NCBI RefSeq assembly: GCF_014650115.1
Contig: NZ_BMUI01000001.1
Coordinates: forward strand, 434,001 to 498,000
DNA length: 64,000 nucleotides
Direction: 5' to 3'
DNA from: Streptomyces olivaceoviridis
Lineage (GTDB): Bacteria; Actinomycetota; Actinomycetes; Streptomycetales; Streptomycetaceae
The position numbers and the translations under genes were made by a program. Each line of letters begins with the position of its first letter. Position 1 is the first letter of the stretch. Below the pieces are notes generated by a model that was not told the origin of the DNA, made no database searches, and worked only from the letters and a program-made list of their open reading frames with translations. Positions 18,221-26,095 of the stretch are shown one piece after another.

Positions 18221-18514
18221 TCAGTTGACGACGACCACCACGACACCCCCGCCGCCGAAGCCGGGGACGAAGCCCGAGCCGAAGAAGTCGTTGCGGAAGC
18301 CGTTGCGGAAGCCGTTGCGGAAGCCGTTGCGGAAGCCGTTGCCGAAGCAGTTGTTCCCGAAGCCGAAGCCGCGGTCGAAGCAGCCGCGGTTGGTCGTGAC
18401 CTGGTGCGGGGTGGCCGCCGAGGCCGTACCCGCCGTACCGATCGCGGCACCACCCGCCAGGAGGACGCCGGCGGCGGATACCGCGAAGAGACGCCTCACG
18501 CTACGTGCTGTCAT
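18221..18514 (-). CDS. Small secreted protein with GFRN repeats and poly-Val C-terminus
   Basis: 97 residues, not recognised. A signal peptide ends near ASA (residue 33). The mature part has two cysteines (RGCFDRG and GNNCFGNG), four perfect NGFR-type tetrapeptide repeats, then FFGSGFVPGFGGGG and a terminal run of six valines before Asn. Phe/Gly/Asn-rich repeats plus a beta-prone Val tail could self-assemble on the surface, but this is inference and no chaplin or rodlin motif is present. The ATG has GGAAGG seven bases upstream. Monocistronic between terminator and a divergently unrelated gene. Confidence 0.75.
   Translation of the reverse strand: MTARSVRRLFAVSAAGVLLAGGAAIGTAGTASAATPHQVTTNRGCFDRGFGFGNNCFGNGFRNGFRNGFRNGFRNDFFGSGFVPGFGGGGVVVVVVN
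18290..18349. repeat. 12-bp tandem repeat inside the small secreted protein gene
   Basis: Four perfect copies of GTTGCGGAAGCC (18290-18337) followed by one degenerate copy. The unit keeps frame and encodes GFRN on the minus strand. Confidence 0.92.
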
Positions 18515-18710
18515 GGGCTACCTTCCTTCCACGCCCTCGCGGGGTTTCCGGTCCGGGGGCGATGGCCGCGGCCGCGGTGCGAACGTGGCACGGCGCGGTC
18601 ATAGGCGTTGCCGCGGGGGACGAGCAGCAGCCCTGGCCACAACGGCTGCCGGCCCCGGTGATCCAGGGCACTCGCCGCCTGCGGCGGGCACACCCCTGAT
18701 CGCGGCCCTT

Positions 18711-19664
18711 TTACTTCACGCTAACCGGGCCTCGGTGAGTCAGCATCTCGGACAGCGACGGACCGTGACCGCCCGGCCGCCGCCTCCGTCCGGTGGACTG
18801 TCCTCGCCCGCCTCCGAACTGCCCCGCCACCGTCGCCCCGAACGCCAGCGCCATGCCCGCGAGCTGTACCGGCGTGAGCGTCTGGCCGAGGGCCGCCCAG
18901 CCGACGACCGCCGCGGTCAGCGGGGAGAGGGGGCCGAGGAAGGCGGCCTGGGTGGCGGGGAGCCGGCCGATGCCGCGGAACCAGAGCCAGTAGGCGACGG
19001 CCGTGTTGGCCAGGGCGAGGTAGAGGTAGCCGCCGGCGGCACGGGCGTCGAGGGCGGGCGGGGCGCCCTCGGCCAGAAGCGCGACCGGAGCGATGAGCAG
19101 GCCGCCCGCGGTGAGCTGCCAGCCGGTGAGGGCGAGCGGACCGACCCCGTCCGGGCGGCCCCAGCGCTTGGTCAGCACGGTGCCGGCGGCCATGGCGGCG
19201 GTGGACGCGAGGGCCGCGAGGACGCCGACGGGGTCGAGCGCGCCGGCCCCCTTCAGCACGACGAGGCTGACGCCGAACGCGGCCACCAGCCCGGTGAGCA
19301 GCATGCGCGGGGCCGGTCGCCGACCGAGGAGCAGGGCGGAGAGCCCGACGACGAACAACGGTCCGGCCGAGCCGACGACCGCGGCCATTCCGCCGGGCAG
19401 CCGGTACGCCGCGACGAACAGCAGCGGGAAGAACACACCGATGTTCAGCGCCCCGAGCACGGCCGCCTTGGCCCACCAGGCACCGCGCGGCAGCACCCGG
19501 GTGAGCGCGAGCAGCAGCAGCCCGGCGGGCAGGGCCCGCGCCAGGGCCGTGAACAGGGGGCGGTCCGGCGGCAGGAACTCGGTGGTGACCGCGTAGGTGG
19601 TGCCCCAGGAGATGGGGGCGAGGGCGGTCACGGCGACGACCGGGGTGAGGGGACGGGACGGCAT
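18711..19664 (-). CDS. EamA/DMT-family transporter
   Basis: 317 residues with about ten hydrophobic segments arranged as two EamA halves (for example PISWGTTYAV near the N-terminus and ANTAVAYWLWFRGIGRLPA in the second half). Drug/metabolite transporters of this class usually export amino acids, nucleosides or small toxins. The basic C-terminal tail (GRRRRPGGHG) is cytoplasmic. The ATG at 19664 has GGAAGGGG upstream. It is divergent from a MarR gene and its promoter overlaps a perfect dyad, so it is probably the target of that regulator. Confidence 0.88.
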   Translation of the reverse strand: MPSRPLTPVVAVTALAPISWGTTYAVTTEFLPPDRPLFTALARALPAGLLLLALTRVLPRGAWWAKAAVLGALNIGVFFPLLFVAAYRLPGGMAAVVGSAGPLFVVGLSALLLGRRPAPRMLLTGLVAAFGVSLVVLKGAGALDPVGVLAALASTAAMAAGTVLTKRWGRPDGVGPLALTGWQLTAGGLLIAPVALLAEGAPPALDARAAGGYLYLALANTAVAYWLWFRGIGRLPATQAAFLGPLSPLTAAVVGWAALGQTLTPVQLAGMALAFGATVAGQFGGGRGQSTGRRRRPGGHGPSLSEMLTHRGPVSVK

Positions 19665-19708
19665 GGCAGGGCCCCTTCCGAAGGGCGTGGGTGCCTGTAG
19701 CGGCTCAC

Positions 19709-19744
19709 CGCTAAGTAGCTTAGCCTCAAGCTACTTAGCGTCAA
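19709..19744. promoter_or_regulatory. MarR-type operator overlapping the transporter promoter
   Basis: A perfect 13-bp inverted repeat, CGCTAAGTAGCTT, occupies 19709-19721 and 19728-19740 with a 6-nt spacer. On the minus strand TTGACG (19739-19744) and TAAGCT (19717-19722) form a -35/-10 pair with 16-nt spacing for the transporter, lying inside the dyad. Binding would block RNA polymerase and could also affect the divergent MarR gene 49 nt away. Confidence 0.82.
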
Positions 19745-19788
19745 GTGGCTTTCTTGCGGGCGAGCGGAATGCCGTCGATACTCTCCGC

Positions 19789-20289
19789 ATGCAGCCACAG
19801 TCCGCGGACACCGTCGACGCGATCATCGAGCAGTGGGCGCGCGTGCGGCCCGACCTGGACACCCGGGCCATGGAGGTCTTCGGCCGGATCTTCCGGCTCT
19901 CGCGCACGATGGGCGACCGGATGGAGAGGGCGTACAAGCCCTACGGCATCTCCCGCGGCGAGTTCGACGTCCTGGCCACCCTGCGCCGGTCCGGCGAGCC
20001 GTACACCCTCTCGCCCCGCGAGCTGTCGGCCACGCTCATGCTCACCACCGGCGGGATGACCGGCCGGCTCGACAAACTGGAGGGCGCGGGACTGCTGCGT
20101 CGCTCCCCCGACCCGCACGACCGGCGCGGCCTGCGGGTCACCCTCACCGAGGAGGGGCTGCGGCTGATCGACGAGGCGGTGGGCGCCGGACTGGCCCAGG
20201 AGAGCGCCGCCCTGTCCGCCCTGGACGCCGAAGAGGCCGGCCACCTGGCCGGCCTGCTGCGGAAGCTGCTGGACGCGACGGCCGAGTAG
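19789..20289 (+). CDS. MarR-family transcriptional regulator
   Basis: 166 residues. A winged-helix core is clear: ISRGEFDVLATLRRSGEPYT, SATLMLTTGGMTGRLDKLEG (recognition region) and the wing PDPHDRRGLRVTLTEEG, flanked by dimerisation helices at both ends. It likely represses the divergent EamA transporter through the dyad at 19709-19740 and is released by a small ligand. ATG 19789 is chosen because homology starts at once. A longer frame to 19597 would run across the operator. The last 37 nt of the gene are partly duplicated 307 bp downstream. Confidence 0.92.
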   Translation: MQPQSADTVDAIIEQWARVRPDLDTRAMEVFGRIFRLSRTMGDRMERAYKPYGISRGEFDVLATLRRSGEPYTLSPRELSATLMLTTGGMTGRLDKLEGAGLLRRSPDPHDRRGLRVTLTEEGLRLIDEAVGAGLAQESAALSALDAEEAGHLAGLLRKLLDATAE

Positions 20290-20592
20290 CCGTCACCCAG
20301 GTCCCCGGGCGAGTGCCGCCTCGGTCCGTGCCGGACCGGCCTGGTCGGCGGCCCAGGCCGCGTAGCCGTCGGGGCGCACCGGCACGGCGGTACGACGGCC
20401 GCTCGCCCGCCGGCCGCGGCCGGCCGGTCCGCGCGGCCGGGCCGCCTCGTACGGCTCCGGGGTGATCAGCACCAACCCTCCGCCGCGCAGCGCCTCGTAC
20501 AGGGGCGTGGCCGGGCCCGACGGTGCGGCGCCGTCCGACCGCGCCGGACCCCCGACCGGCCCGCTGCGGAAGCTGCTGGACGCGACGGCCGA
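20249..20592. repeat. 37-bp direct repeat of the MarR gene 3' end, 307 bp apart
   Basis: Positions 20249-20285 (the codons for the last residues of MarR) recur at 20556-20592 with one mismatch. The monooxygenase remnant lies between the two copies, marking a recombination junction. The rest of the gene-free stretch 20593-20708 shows nothing recognisable. Confidence 0.85.
20293..20545 (-). pseudogene. Remnant of an FAD-dependent monooxygenase C-terminus
   Basis: The minus-strand frame reads PLYEALRGGGLVLITPE, then PVRPDGYAAWAADQ and ARTEAALA before a stop at 20293. This matches the thioredoxin-like C-terminal tail typical of aromatic FAD hydroxylases (PgaE/MhpA type). The FAD-binding and substrate domains, normally over 350 residues, are absent. 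Upstream sequence is a duplicated piece of the MarR 3' end. No functional start or full enzyme is possible. It is interpreted as the relic of a deletion or rearrangement. Confidence 0.65.
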
Positions 20593-20708
20593 CCAGGGCC
20601 GCGGGGGGACGCTCACGAAAACGCCGGGGGCGCCGGTCCCCGCCGGGTACGGCGTGCGCGCGTACCGGCAGGGGGAGCGGCGCCCCCGGCGAACGGACCG
20701 ACGGTCGC

Positions 20709-20990
20709 TCAGGCCTTGGCCCGGGCGTCGGACTGGACGTCGATGTTGGACGACGTGGTGTCCTTCTTGGACCGGGACTTGTCGAGGGCCATGACCAGAC
20801 CGGCGATGACCAGGAACAGCACCACCGGGGCGAAGACGTAGAGGCCCAGCGTCTGGATGACGCTCAGGCCCTTGCCGGGGTCGTCGCCGTCGTCGCGGGT
20901 CAGCGCGAGCGCGGGGGACGACATGAGCAGCATCATCAGCGTCGTACCGGCGGCCAGGGCGCCGGCGCGCAGGGCGTTCTTCTTGTCCAC
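20709..20990 (-). CDS. Small conserved-type membrane protein
   Basis: 93 residues, no known function. An N-terminal signal or TM segment (AGALAAGTTLMMLLMSSPALA) is followed by a short acidic loop (TRDDGDDPGKG), a second TM segment (TLGLYVFAPVVLFLVIAGLV) and a charged cytoplasmic tail (DKSRSKKDTTSS). The GTG at 20990 has no obvious ribosome site, so the mRNA may be leaderless. It lies downstream of malQ on the same strand with a 66-nt gap. Confidence 0.75.
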   Translation of the reverse strand: MDKKNALRAGALAAGTTLMMLLMSSPALALTRDDGDDPGKGLSVIQTLGLYVFAPVVLFLVIAGLVMALDKSRSKKDTTSSNIDVQSDARAKA

Positions 20991-21056
20991 GGAATCAAGT
21001 TAGCGAACCGCCGTCGGGGCCGCGCGGCCGGGGTGCCCGTACGGGGGCCGGGGCAC

Positions 21057-23129
21057 TCAGCGCAGCACCTCCAGCAGGGCCTTCAGCCGGGGTGAGGCGA
21101 CGAGTTCCTCCAGCGGCACCGGGCGGCCGTCGGCGTCGGCGACCGGCAGCCGCCAGTTCGGGTACTCGTCCCAGGTGCCCGGCAGGTTCTGCGGGCGGCG
21201 GTCGCCGATGCCGTCCGGGAGCCAGACCCCGACCAGCCGGGCGGGGGTGCGCAGCAGGAAGCGGTGGACGGCGCGGATCTCCTCCTCCTCGTCGGATCCG
21301 GGTGGTCCGGCCGCCGGGCTGTCCAGCAGACCGAGGCTGCCGAGCAGGGCGAGCCACTCCGCGGCGTCGGCGGCGGCCTCCGCGCGTTCCTCGGCGGCCG
21401 AACGGGTCAGCAGGCCGAGGCGGTCGCGCAGTTCGACGTGGTCGCCGGTGAGCCGGGCGGCGGTGGGCGGCAGGTCGTGGGTGGTGGCGGTGGCCAGGCA
21501 GTCGGCGCGCCAGTGCTCGGGCGGCAGCGGGCGGCCGTCGCCCTCCCAGTCCCGTTCGAACCAGAGCACGGAGGTGCCGAGCACCCCGCGCCGCTGGAGC
21601 GTCTCGCGCACGCCGGGCTCGACGGTGCCGAGGTCCTCGCCGATCACGACGGCGCCCGCGCGGGTCGCCTCCAGGGCCAGGATCGCGAGCATGGCGTCGG
21701 CGTCGTAGCGGACGTAGGTGCCGTCGGTGGGCGGGCTGCCCTGGGGGACCCACCAGAGCCGGAACAGGCCCATGACGTGGTCGATGCGCAGGGCGCCGGC
21801 GTAGCGGAACAGGGCGCGCAGGAGATCGCGGTAGGGGGCGTGGCCGGTCGCGGCGAGCCGGTCGGGGCGCCAGGGCGGCAGACCCCAGTCCTGGCCGCGC
21901 GCGTTGAAGGCGTCCGGCGGGGCGCCGACGGACATCCCGGCGGCGAACACGTCCTGCTGGGCCCAGGCGTCGGCGCCCGCCGGGTGCACCCCGACGGCCA
22001 GGTCGTGCACGATCCCGACCGGCATGCCGGCCTCGCGGGCGGCGCGCTGGGCGGCGCGGAGCTGGCCGTCGGTGAGCCAGGCGAGACGGGTGTGGAACTC
22101 CACCCGCTCGGCGAGCTCCCCCCGCGCCCGGGCGGTGGCGGCCGAGCGGGGGTCGTCCAGCCCGTCCGGCCAGCGGTGCCAGTCGGAGCCGTGGACCTCG
22201 GCGAGGGCGCACCAGGTGGCGTGGTCGTCCAGGGCCCGGCCGTGGGCGGCGCGGAAGGCGTCGTAGGCGGCCTGGCGGCCGGGCCCGAGGGGGACCCGCG
22301 CAACCAGCTCCAGCGCCTCCCGCTTCAGCTCCCACACCGCGTCCCGGTCGATGAGGGCGCCCTTGTCCAGGACGGCGGCGCGCAGCCGCCCGGCCCGCTC
22401 CAGCAGCCCGCCCAGCCGCTCGCGGTCCTCGACGTACGCGTACTCGGGGACGTCCTCGATCCGCAGGTGGACGGGGTCGGGGAAGCGGCGGGAGGAGGGG
22501 CGGTACGGGGAAGGGTCGGTGGGGGCGCCCGGTACGGCCGCGTGCAGCGGGTTCACCTGGACGAACCCGGCACCGGCGGTGCGTCCGGCCCAGCCGGCCA
22601 GCTCGGCGAGGTCGGCGAGGTCGCCCATGCCCCAGGAGCGGCGGGAGAGCAGGGAGTAGAGCTGGACGAGCAGGCCGTAGGAGCGGCCGGGCGGGGCGGG
22701 CAGCCGGTCCGGGGCGACGACGAGGCACGCCTCACCGGTCCGCCCGTCGGGCGCGGTGGCGGTCAGCCGGTGGACGCCGAGCGGAAGATCCCCGACGTCG
22801 TCCCGTTCCGCCCCGTCCTCGGTCTCGACGCGCAGCCGGGTGCCGGCGGGCAGCGCGGTGAGGGCGGCGGGCGGTTCCGCGCCGGCCCACTGGACCACCG
22901 TCGGCGGCAGCAGGCGCTCGCGCAGCTCGCGTTCCCGGGCGGCGAGGGCGGCGCGCACGGCGTCCGGGCCGGCCGCGTCGACGCCGAGGGCGGCGAGGGC
23001 GGCGGTGACGGCGGAGGCGGGGACCTGGACGGTGCGGTCCGGGGCGGGGCGGTAGGACGTGGCGACCCCGTGCAGTCCGGCGAGCCGGGCGAGGTCCTCG
23101 GTGGGGTGCTCGTCGGGCGCCGCGGCCAT
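21057..23129 (-). CDS. malQ: 4-alpha-glucanotransferase (amylomaltase, GH77)
   Basis: 690 residues. Transfers alpha-1,4-glucan segments between maltodextrins in the cytoplasm. GH77 catalytic residues are present: nucleophile Asp450 in ALRIDHVMGLFRLWW, acid/base Glu498 in VIGEDLGTV, and the third carboxylate Asp552 in TTHDLPPT. The N-terminal 140 residues form the extra domain usual in actinobacterial MalQ. The start ATG directly abuts the TAG of the preceding small gene (TAGATG), so translation is coupled. No other maltose genes are in view. Confidence 0.95.
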   Translation of the reverse strand: MAAAPDEHPTEDLARLAGLHGVATSYRPAPDRTVQVPASAVTAALAALGVDAAGPDAVRAALAARERELRERLLPPTVVQWAGAEPPAALTALPAGTRLRVETEDGAERDDVGDLPLGVHRLTATAPDGRTGEACLVVAPDRLPAPPGRSYGLLVQLYSLLSRRSWGMGDLADLAELAGWAGRTAGAGFVQVNPLHAAVPGAPTDPSPYRPSSRRFPDPVHLRIEDVPEYAYVEDRERLGGLLERAGRLRAAVLDKGALIDRDAVWELKREALELVARVPLGPGRQAAYDAFRAAHGRALDDHATWCALAEVHGSDWHRWPDGLDDPRSAATARARGELAERVEFHTRLAWLTDGQLRAAQRAAREAGMPVGIVHDLAVGVHPAGADAWAQQDVFAAGMSVGAPPDAFNARGQDWGLPPWRPDRLAATGHAPYRDLLRALFRYAGALRIDHVMGLFRLWWVPQGSPPTDGTYVRYDADAMLAILALEATRAGAVVIGEDLGTVEPGVRETLQRRGVLGTSVLWFERDWEGDGRPLPPEHWRADCLATATTHDLPPTAARLTGDHVELRDRLGLLTRSAAEERAEAAADAAEWLALLGSLGLLDSPAAGPPGSDEEEEIRAVHRFLLRTPARLVGVWLPDGIGDRRPQNLPGTWDEYPNWRLPVADADGRPVPLEELVASPRLKALLEVLR

Positions 23130-23375
23130 CTACAGCCCCGGCGCGAAGGAGTCCGGGACCGGGTCGGACTCGCTGGTCAGCGGGGCGGCCTCGGCGAGCG
23201 GGGGCTCGCTGGTCAGGGGCTCGGCGTCGGGCAGCGGCGGCTCGCTGGTCAGCGGTGCCTGCGCGCAGGCGCTCTCCGCGCTGAAGACGCACAGCGGCGT
23301 CGTACCGGTCTCGGCGGACGGCTCCGCCACGGGTTTGAGCTGGGCCGGGATCGTGAGTCGGGCCGGTGCGGCCAC
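23130..23375 (-). CDS. 81-residue Pro/Ser/Glu-rich repeat protein upstream of malQ
   Basis: Function unknown. GTG 23375 has GGAGG upstream. The first half reads ARLTIPAQLKPVAEPSAE and then PLCVFSAESACAQ with two cysteines. The second half carries three imperfect repeats built on PLTSEPPL (APLTSEPPLPDAE, PLTSEPPLAEA, APLTSES). No TM or signal peptide is evident. Codon third-position GC bias supports translation. It is directly coupled to malQ through TAGATG. The short size, Cys pair and acidic repeats could suggest a precursor peptide or an adaptor, but no modifying enzyme is adjacent. Confidence 0.68.
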   Translation of the reverse strand: MAAPARLTIPAQLKPVAEPSAETGTTPLCVFSAESACAQAPLTSEPPLPDAEPLTSEPPLAEAAPLTSESDPVPDSFAPGL

Positions 23376-23505
23376 GGGGGCCTCCTTGTCGGTGCGCGGG
23401 TGCTGCGGCTTCGGACGGGTCACGGCAGCCCTACCCCGTGAGCCCGCCGCCACGCGCGGCAAAACCCGGTGCCGGGGGTGATCCGGGTGATCCGGCGCCG
23501 GTCCG

Positions 23506-24150
23506 GTGATCGATAGAAGGGGTGTGAGACTGTTCCGCCCCATGGGGGGCCAGCGGGAGAAGGACGACGGGAGCGGCGGGGACGCGGCCCTGTTGCGGGC
23601 CGTCGCGCAGGGGGACGCCTCGGCGATGGCCGCCCTGTACGACCGGCACGCCGGGTGGCTGCACGCGCGGCTGACGCGCCGGTGCGCCGACCCCGAGCTG
23701 GTGCGGGAGGTGCTCCAGGACACGTTCGTCACGGTGTGGCGGTCGGCGGCCGGGCACCGCGGGCAGGAGGCGGGCGGCTGGCTGTGGACGATCGCCGCGC
23801 GCCGGCTGGTCGACGCGCGGCGGGCGCAGGAGCGGGCCGCGCGGGTCGCGGAACCGCTGCCGGAGCCGGAGTCCTCCGGGCGGTACGGGTCCGCCGCCGC
23901 GCCGTCCGCCGAGGACCGGGTGCTGGCGGGTCTGGAGTACGGCGATGTGGGCACCGCGCTCGACCGGATCTCCCCCGAGCTGCGGGAGGTGCTGCGGGCG
24001 ACGGTCGTCGACGGGCTGAGCACCCGTGAGGCGGCCCGGCTCCTCGGCATCCCGGAGGGCACGGTCAAGTCCCGGGCCCGCCGCGCCCGCGCGGAACTGC
24101 GCGAAGCGCTGGCCCAGTTGAACCCGTCCCCGTTGGGAGGCACGGCATGA
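23506..24150 (+). CDS. ECF-type sigma factor
   Basis: 214 residues. Region 2 (LLRAVAQGDASAMAALYDRH through VREVLQDTFVTVWRSA and WLWTIAARRLVDARR) and region 4 (ISPELREVLRATVVDGLS, helix-turn-helix AARLLGIPEGTVKSRARRA) are complete. The start is uncertain: GTG 23506, GTG 23524 or ATG 23542. The conserved part begins only around residue 25, so the choice does not affect function. It overlaps the zinc anti-sigma gene by ATGA and heads an operon with an ABC exporter. Confidence 0.9.
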   Translation: MIDRRGVRLFRPMGGQREKDDGSGGDAALLRAVAQGDASAMAALYDRHAGWLHARLTRRCADPELVREVLQDTFVTVWRSAAGHRGQEAGGWLWTIAARRLVDARRAQERAARVAEPLPEPESSGRYGSAAAPSAEDRVLAGLEYGDVGTALDRISPELREVLRATVVDGLSTREAARLLGIPEGTVKSRARRARAELREALAQLNPSPLGGTA

Positions 24151-25091
24151 CCCACCGCGACAGCCACCAGTGGCACGTCCCCGACGACCAGGCGACCCGC
24201 TACGCCGAGGGCACCCTGCCGGACCCGGACGCCTGGTCCCTGGAGAAACACGTGGAGGACTGCGCGAGGTGCGCGTCCCGGGTGTCGGCCGCGGTGGGCG
24301 GCACGGCGGCGGGGACGGTACTGGCGGCGGTACGGGCTGCCGTGCTGGAATCGGCGCCGGGGGCGGCCGTATCGGGGGAGGCGGTGCTCGGCCGGGCGGC
24401 GATGACGCCCGCGGCGGGGGCGGCCGGACCGACGGAAGCGGTGCTCGGTGGGCGGCCCGTGGTGTCGCGGTTCGCCCGGCTGCTGTGGGCCGCTGGGCCC
24501 GCCGTGCGCGGGGCCTGGCTGCCGGCCGTGCTGGGCGTGGCCGTGGCCGCGCTGGCCCTGTCCTACGGAGCCGGGTTCCCGGGGGCACGCGCGCTGCTGC
24601 TGGCCATCGCTCCCGTGGTGCCCGTCGCCGGGGTCACCCTGTCCTACGGCCCGCACGCGGACCCCTTGCACGAGGTCACCGCGGCCACACCGGGCGGCGG
24701 GCTGCGGCTCGCGCTCACCCGGACGGTCGCCGTGCTCGCGGTGAGCCTGCCGCTGCTGACCCTCACCGGGCTGCTGCTGCCCGCCTCCGGCGCCCCGGCC
24801 GCGGCGGCCTGGCTGCTGCCCGGGCTGGCGCTGGCGCTGGCCTCGCTGGCCCTGGCCTCCTTCGTCGGGTGCCGGGCGGCGGCCGGGGTGACGGGCGGCG
24901 GCTGGCTGTGCGCCGTCCTGGCACCGGTGGCCGTCGCGCCGGGCGGCGCGGCGACCCTGCGGCTGGCCGAGCAGCTCTCCCGCTGCCTGGACGGCGTCGC
25001 CGCGCAGAGCGCGTGGGCGGCGGCGGCCGTCCTGAGCGCGACCCTGCTGACGGCGCGGCGTCCGGCGTACGACCGCCCGCTGCGCCCGTGA
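24147..25091 (+). CDS. Membrane anti-sigma factor with zinc-binding (ZAS/zf-HC2) motif
   Basis: 314 residues. The N-terminal cytoplasmic domain carries the ZAS signature H35-x3-C39-x2-C42, which in this family coordinates zinc and binds the cognate sigma factor. After a linker there are about six TM segments (for example LPAVLGVAVAALALSYGAGF), more than the single TM of RsrA/RskA types. Multi-TM zf-HC2 proteins next to ABC exporters are common in streptomycetes. Coupled to the sigma gene by ATGA. Confidence 0.88.
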   Translation: MTHRDSHQWHVPDDQATRYAEGTLPDPDAWSLEKHVEDCARCASRVSAAVGGTAAGTVLAAVRAAVLESAPGAAVSGEAVLGRAAMTPAAGAAGPTEAVLGGRPVVSRFARLLWAAGPAVRGAWLPAVLGVAVAALALSYGAGFPGARALLLAIAPVVPVAGVTLSYGPHADPLHEVTAATPGGGLRLALTRTVAVLAVSLPLLTLTGLLLPASGAPAAAAWLLPGLALALASLALASFVGCRAAAGVTGGGWLCAVLAPVAVAPGGAATLRLAEQLSRCLDGVAAQSAWAAAAVLSATLLTARRPAYDRPLRP

Positions 25092-25138
25092 CGGCACCCT
25101 CACCGCTTCCCCTCGGCGAGCCCCGCACCGCAGCCGCG

Positions 25139-25161
25139 CTGACCAGCTGACCAGCTGACCA
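25139..25161. repeat. Short 8-bp tandem repeat in the anti-sigma/ABC gap
   Basis: CTGACCAG occurs nearly three times in a row. It lies in the 230-nt gap before the ABC ATPase gene, where no gene or hairpin terminator was seen. Confidence 0.7.
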
Positions 25162-25321
25162 AAGGCCGCCACCCCGGTCCCCTGACGACCGTGGCTCCAC
25201 GCCACCACCCACCACACCCCGACCCACCCCTGACGCCCGTGGCCGAAGCCGCGCCCACGCGCGCCCCCGACCGCACCCCGGGACCCGCCGACGGGTCCCC
25301 GTGCCCTCCCCTGGAGAGACG

Positions 25322-26095
25322 ATGAGTTCCATCCGTGTGACCGGCCTGCGGGTCCGGCACCGCAAGACGCTCGCCCTCGATTCGCTCGATCTGGAGCTCG
25401 GCACGGGTGTGCACGGGCTGCTGGGGCCGAACGGGGCCGGGAAGACCTCGCTGATCCGGGTGCTGGCCACGGTGGCGCGGCCGGACGCCGGCCGGGTGGA
25501 GCTGCTCGGTGCGGACACCGCCGGGCACCGCGGGCTGGCCGGGGTGCGGCGCCGGCTCGGCTATCTGCCGCAGGAGTTCGGCTACTACCCGGGCTTCACC
25601 GTGCGGGAGTTCGTGGCGTACGTGGCCTGGCTGAAGGAGATGCCGGCGGCGGACGTGCCGGCGGCCGTGGAGCGGGCGGTGGCCCGGGTCGGCCTCGCGG
25701 ACCGTATCGACGCCAAGGTCCGGACGCTGTCCGGCGGCATGGTCCGCCGGGTCGGCATCGCGCAGGCCATCGTCAACGACCCCGCCGTGCTGCTGCTGGA
25801 CGAGCCGACCGCCGGTCTGGACCCGGAGCAGCGGGTGGAGTTCCGCGAACTGCTGCGCGCGCTGGGCGCCTCGGCGACGGTGGTGGTCTCCACCCACCTG
25901 GTGGAGGACGTGGCCGCCGCCTGCACCGAGGTCACCCTGCTGGACGCGGGCCGGGTCGCGTACCGGGGCACGCCCGAGGCGCTCACCCGGCTCGGCGAGG
26001 CGTCGGACGGGCCGGGCGACCATCCGATCGAGCGCGGGTACACGGCGGCGCTGCGGGCGCACCGCGCGCCGGGTGCGCGGGAGGCGGTGCGATGA
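25322..26095 (+). CDS. ABC transporter ATP-binding protein
   Basis: 257 residues. Walker A GPNGAGKT (35-42), Q-loop Gln84, signature LSGGM (136-140), Walker B LLLDEP with Asp160-Glu161, and H-loop His192 are all present, so the ATPase should be active. The sequence resembles ABC-2 type exporters. ATG 25322 is chosen for the GGAGAG upstream. It overlaps the next membrane-protein gene by ATGA. The operon context (sigma, anti-sigma, ATPase, two membrane proteins) suggests an exporter induced by an envelope signal. Confidence 0.92.
   Translation: MSSIRVTGLRVRHRKTLALDSLDLELGTGVHGLLGPNGAGKTSLIRVLATVARPDAGRVELLGADTAGHRGLAGVRRRLGYLPQEFGYYPGFTVREFVAYVAWLKEMPAADVPAAVERAVARVGLADRIDAKVRTLSGGMVRRVGIAQAIVNDPAVLLLDEPTAGLDPEQRVEFRELLRALGASATVVVSTHLVEDVAAACTEVTLLDAGRVAYRGTPEALTRLGEASDGPGDHPIERGYTAALRAHRAPGAREAVR

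Noticed and set aside
18290..18349. Regular short repeats that could suggest a CRISPR array
   Set aside because: Units are contiguous 12-mers without spacers, in frame inside a secreted-protein gene. The 24-, 33- and 117-bp arrays at 57-62 kb also lack unique spacers, and no cas gene is present.
20462..20794. A plus-strand frame resembling the MarR C-terminus
   Set aside because: Only the 37-bp duplicated segment matches MarR (PLRKLLDATA); there is no winged helix, so it is a rearrangement by-product, not a gene.
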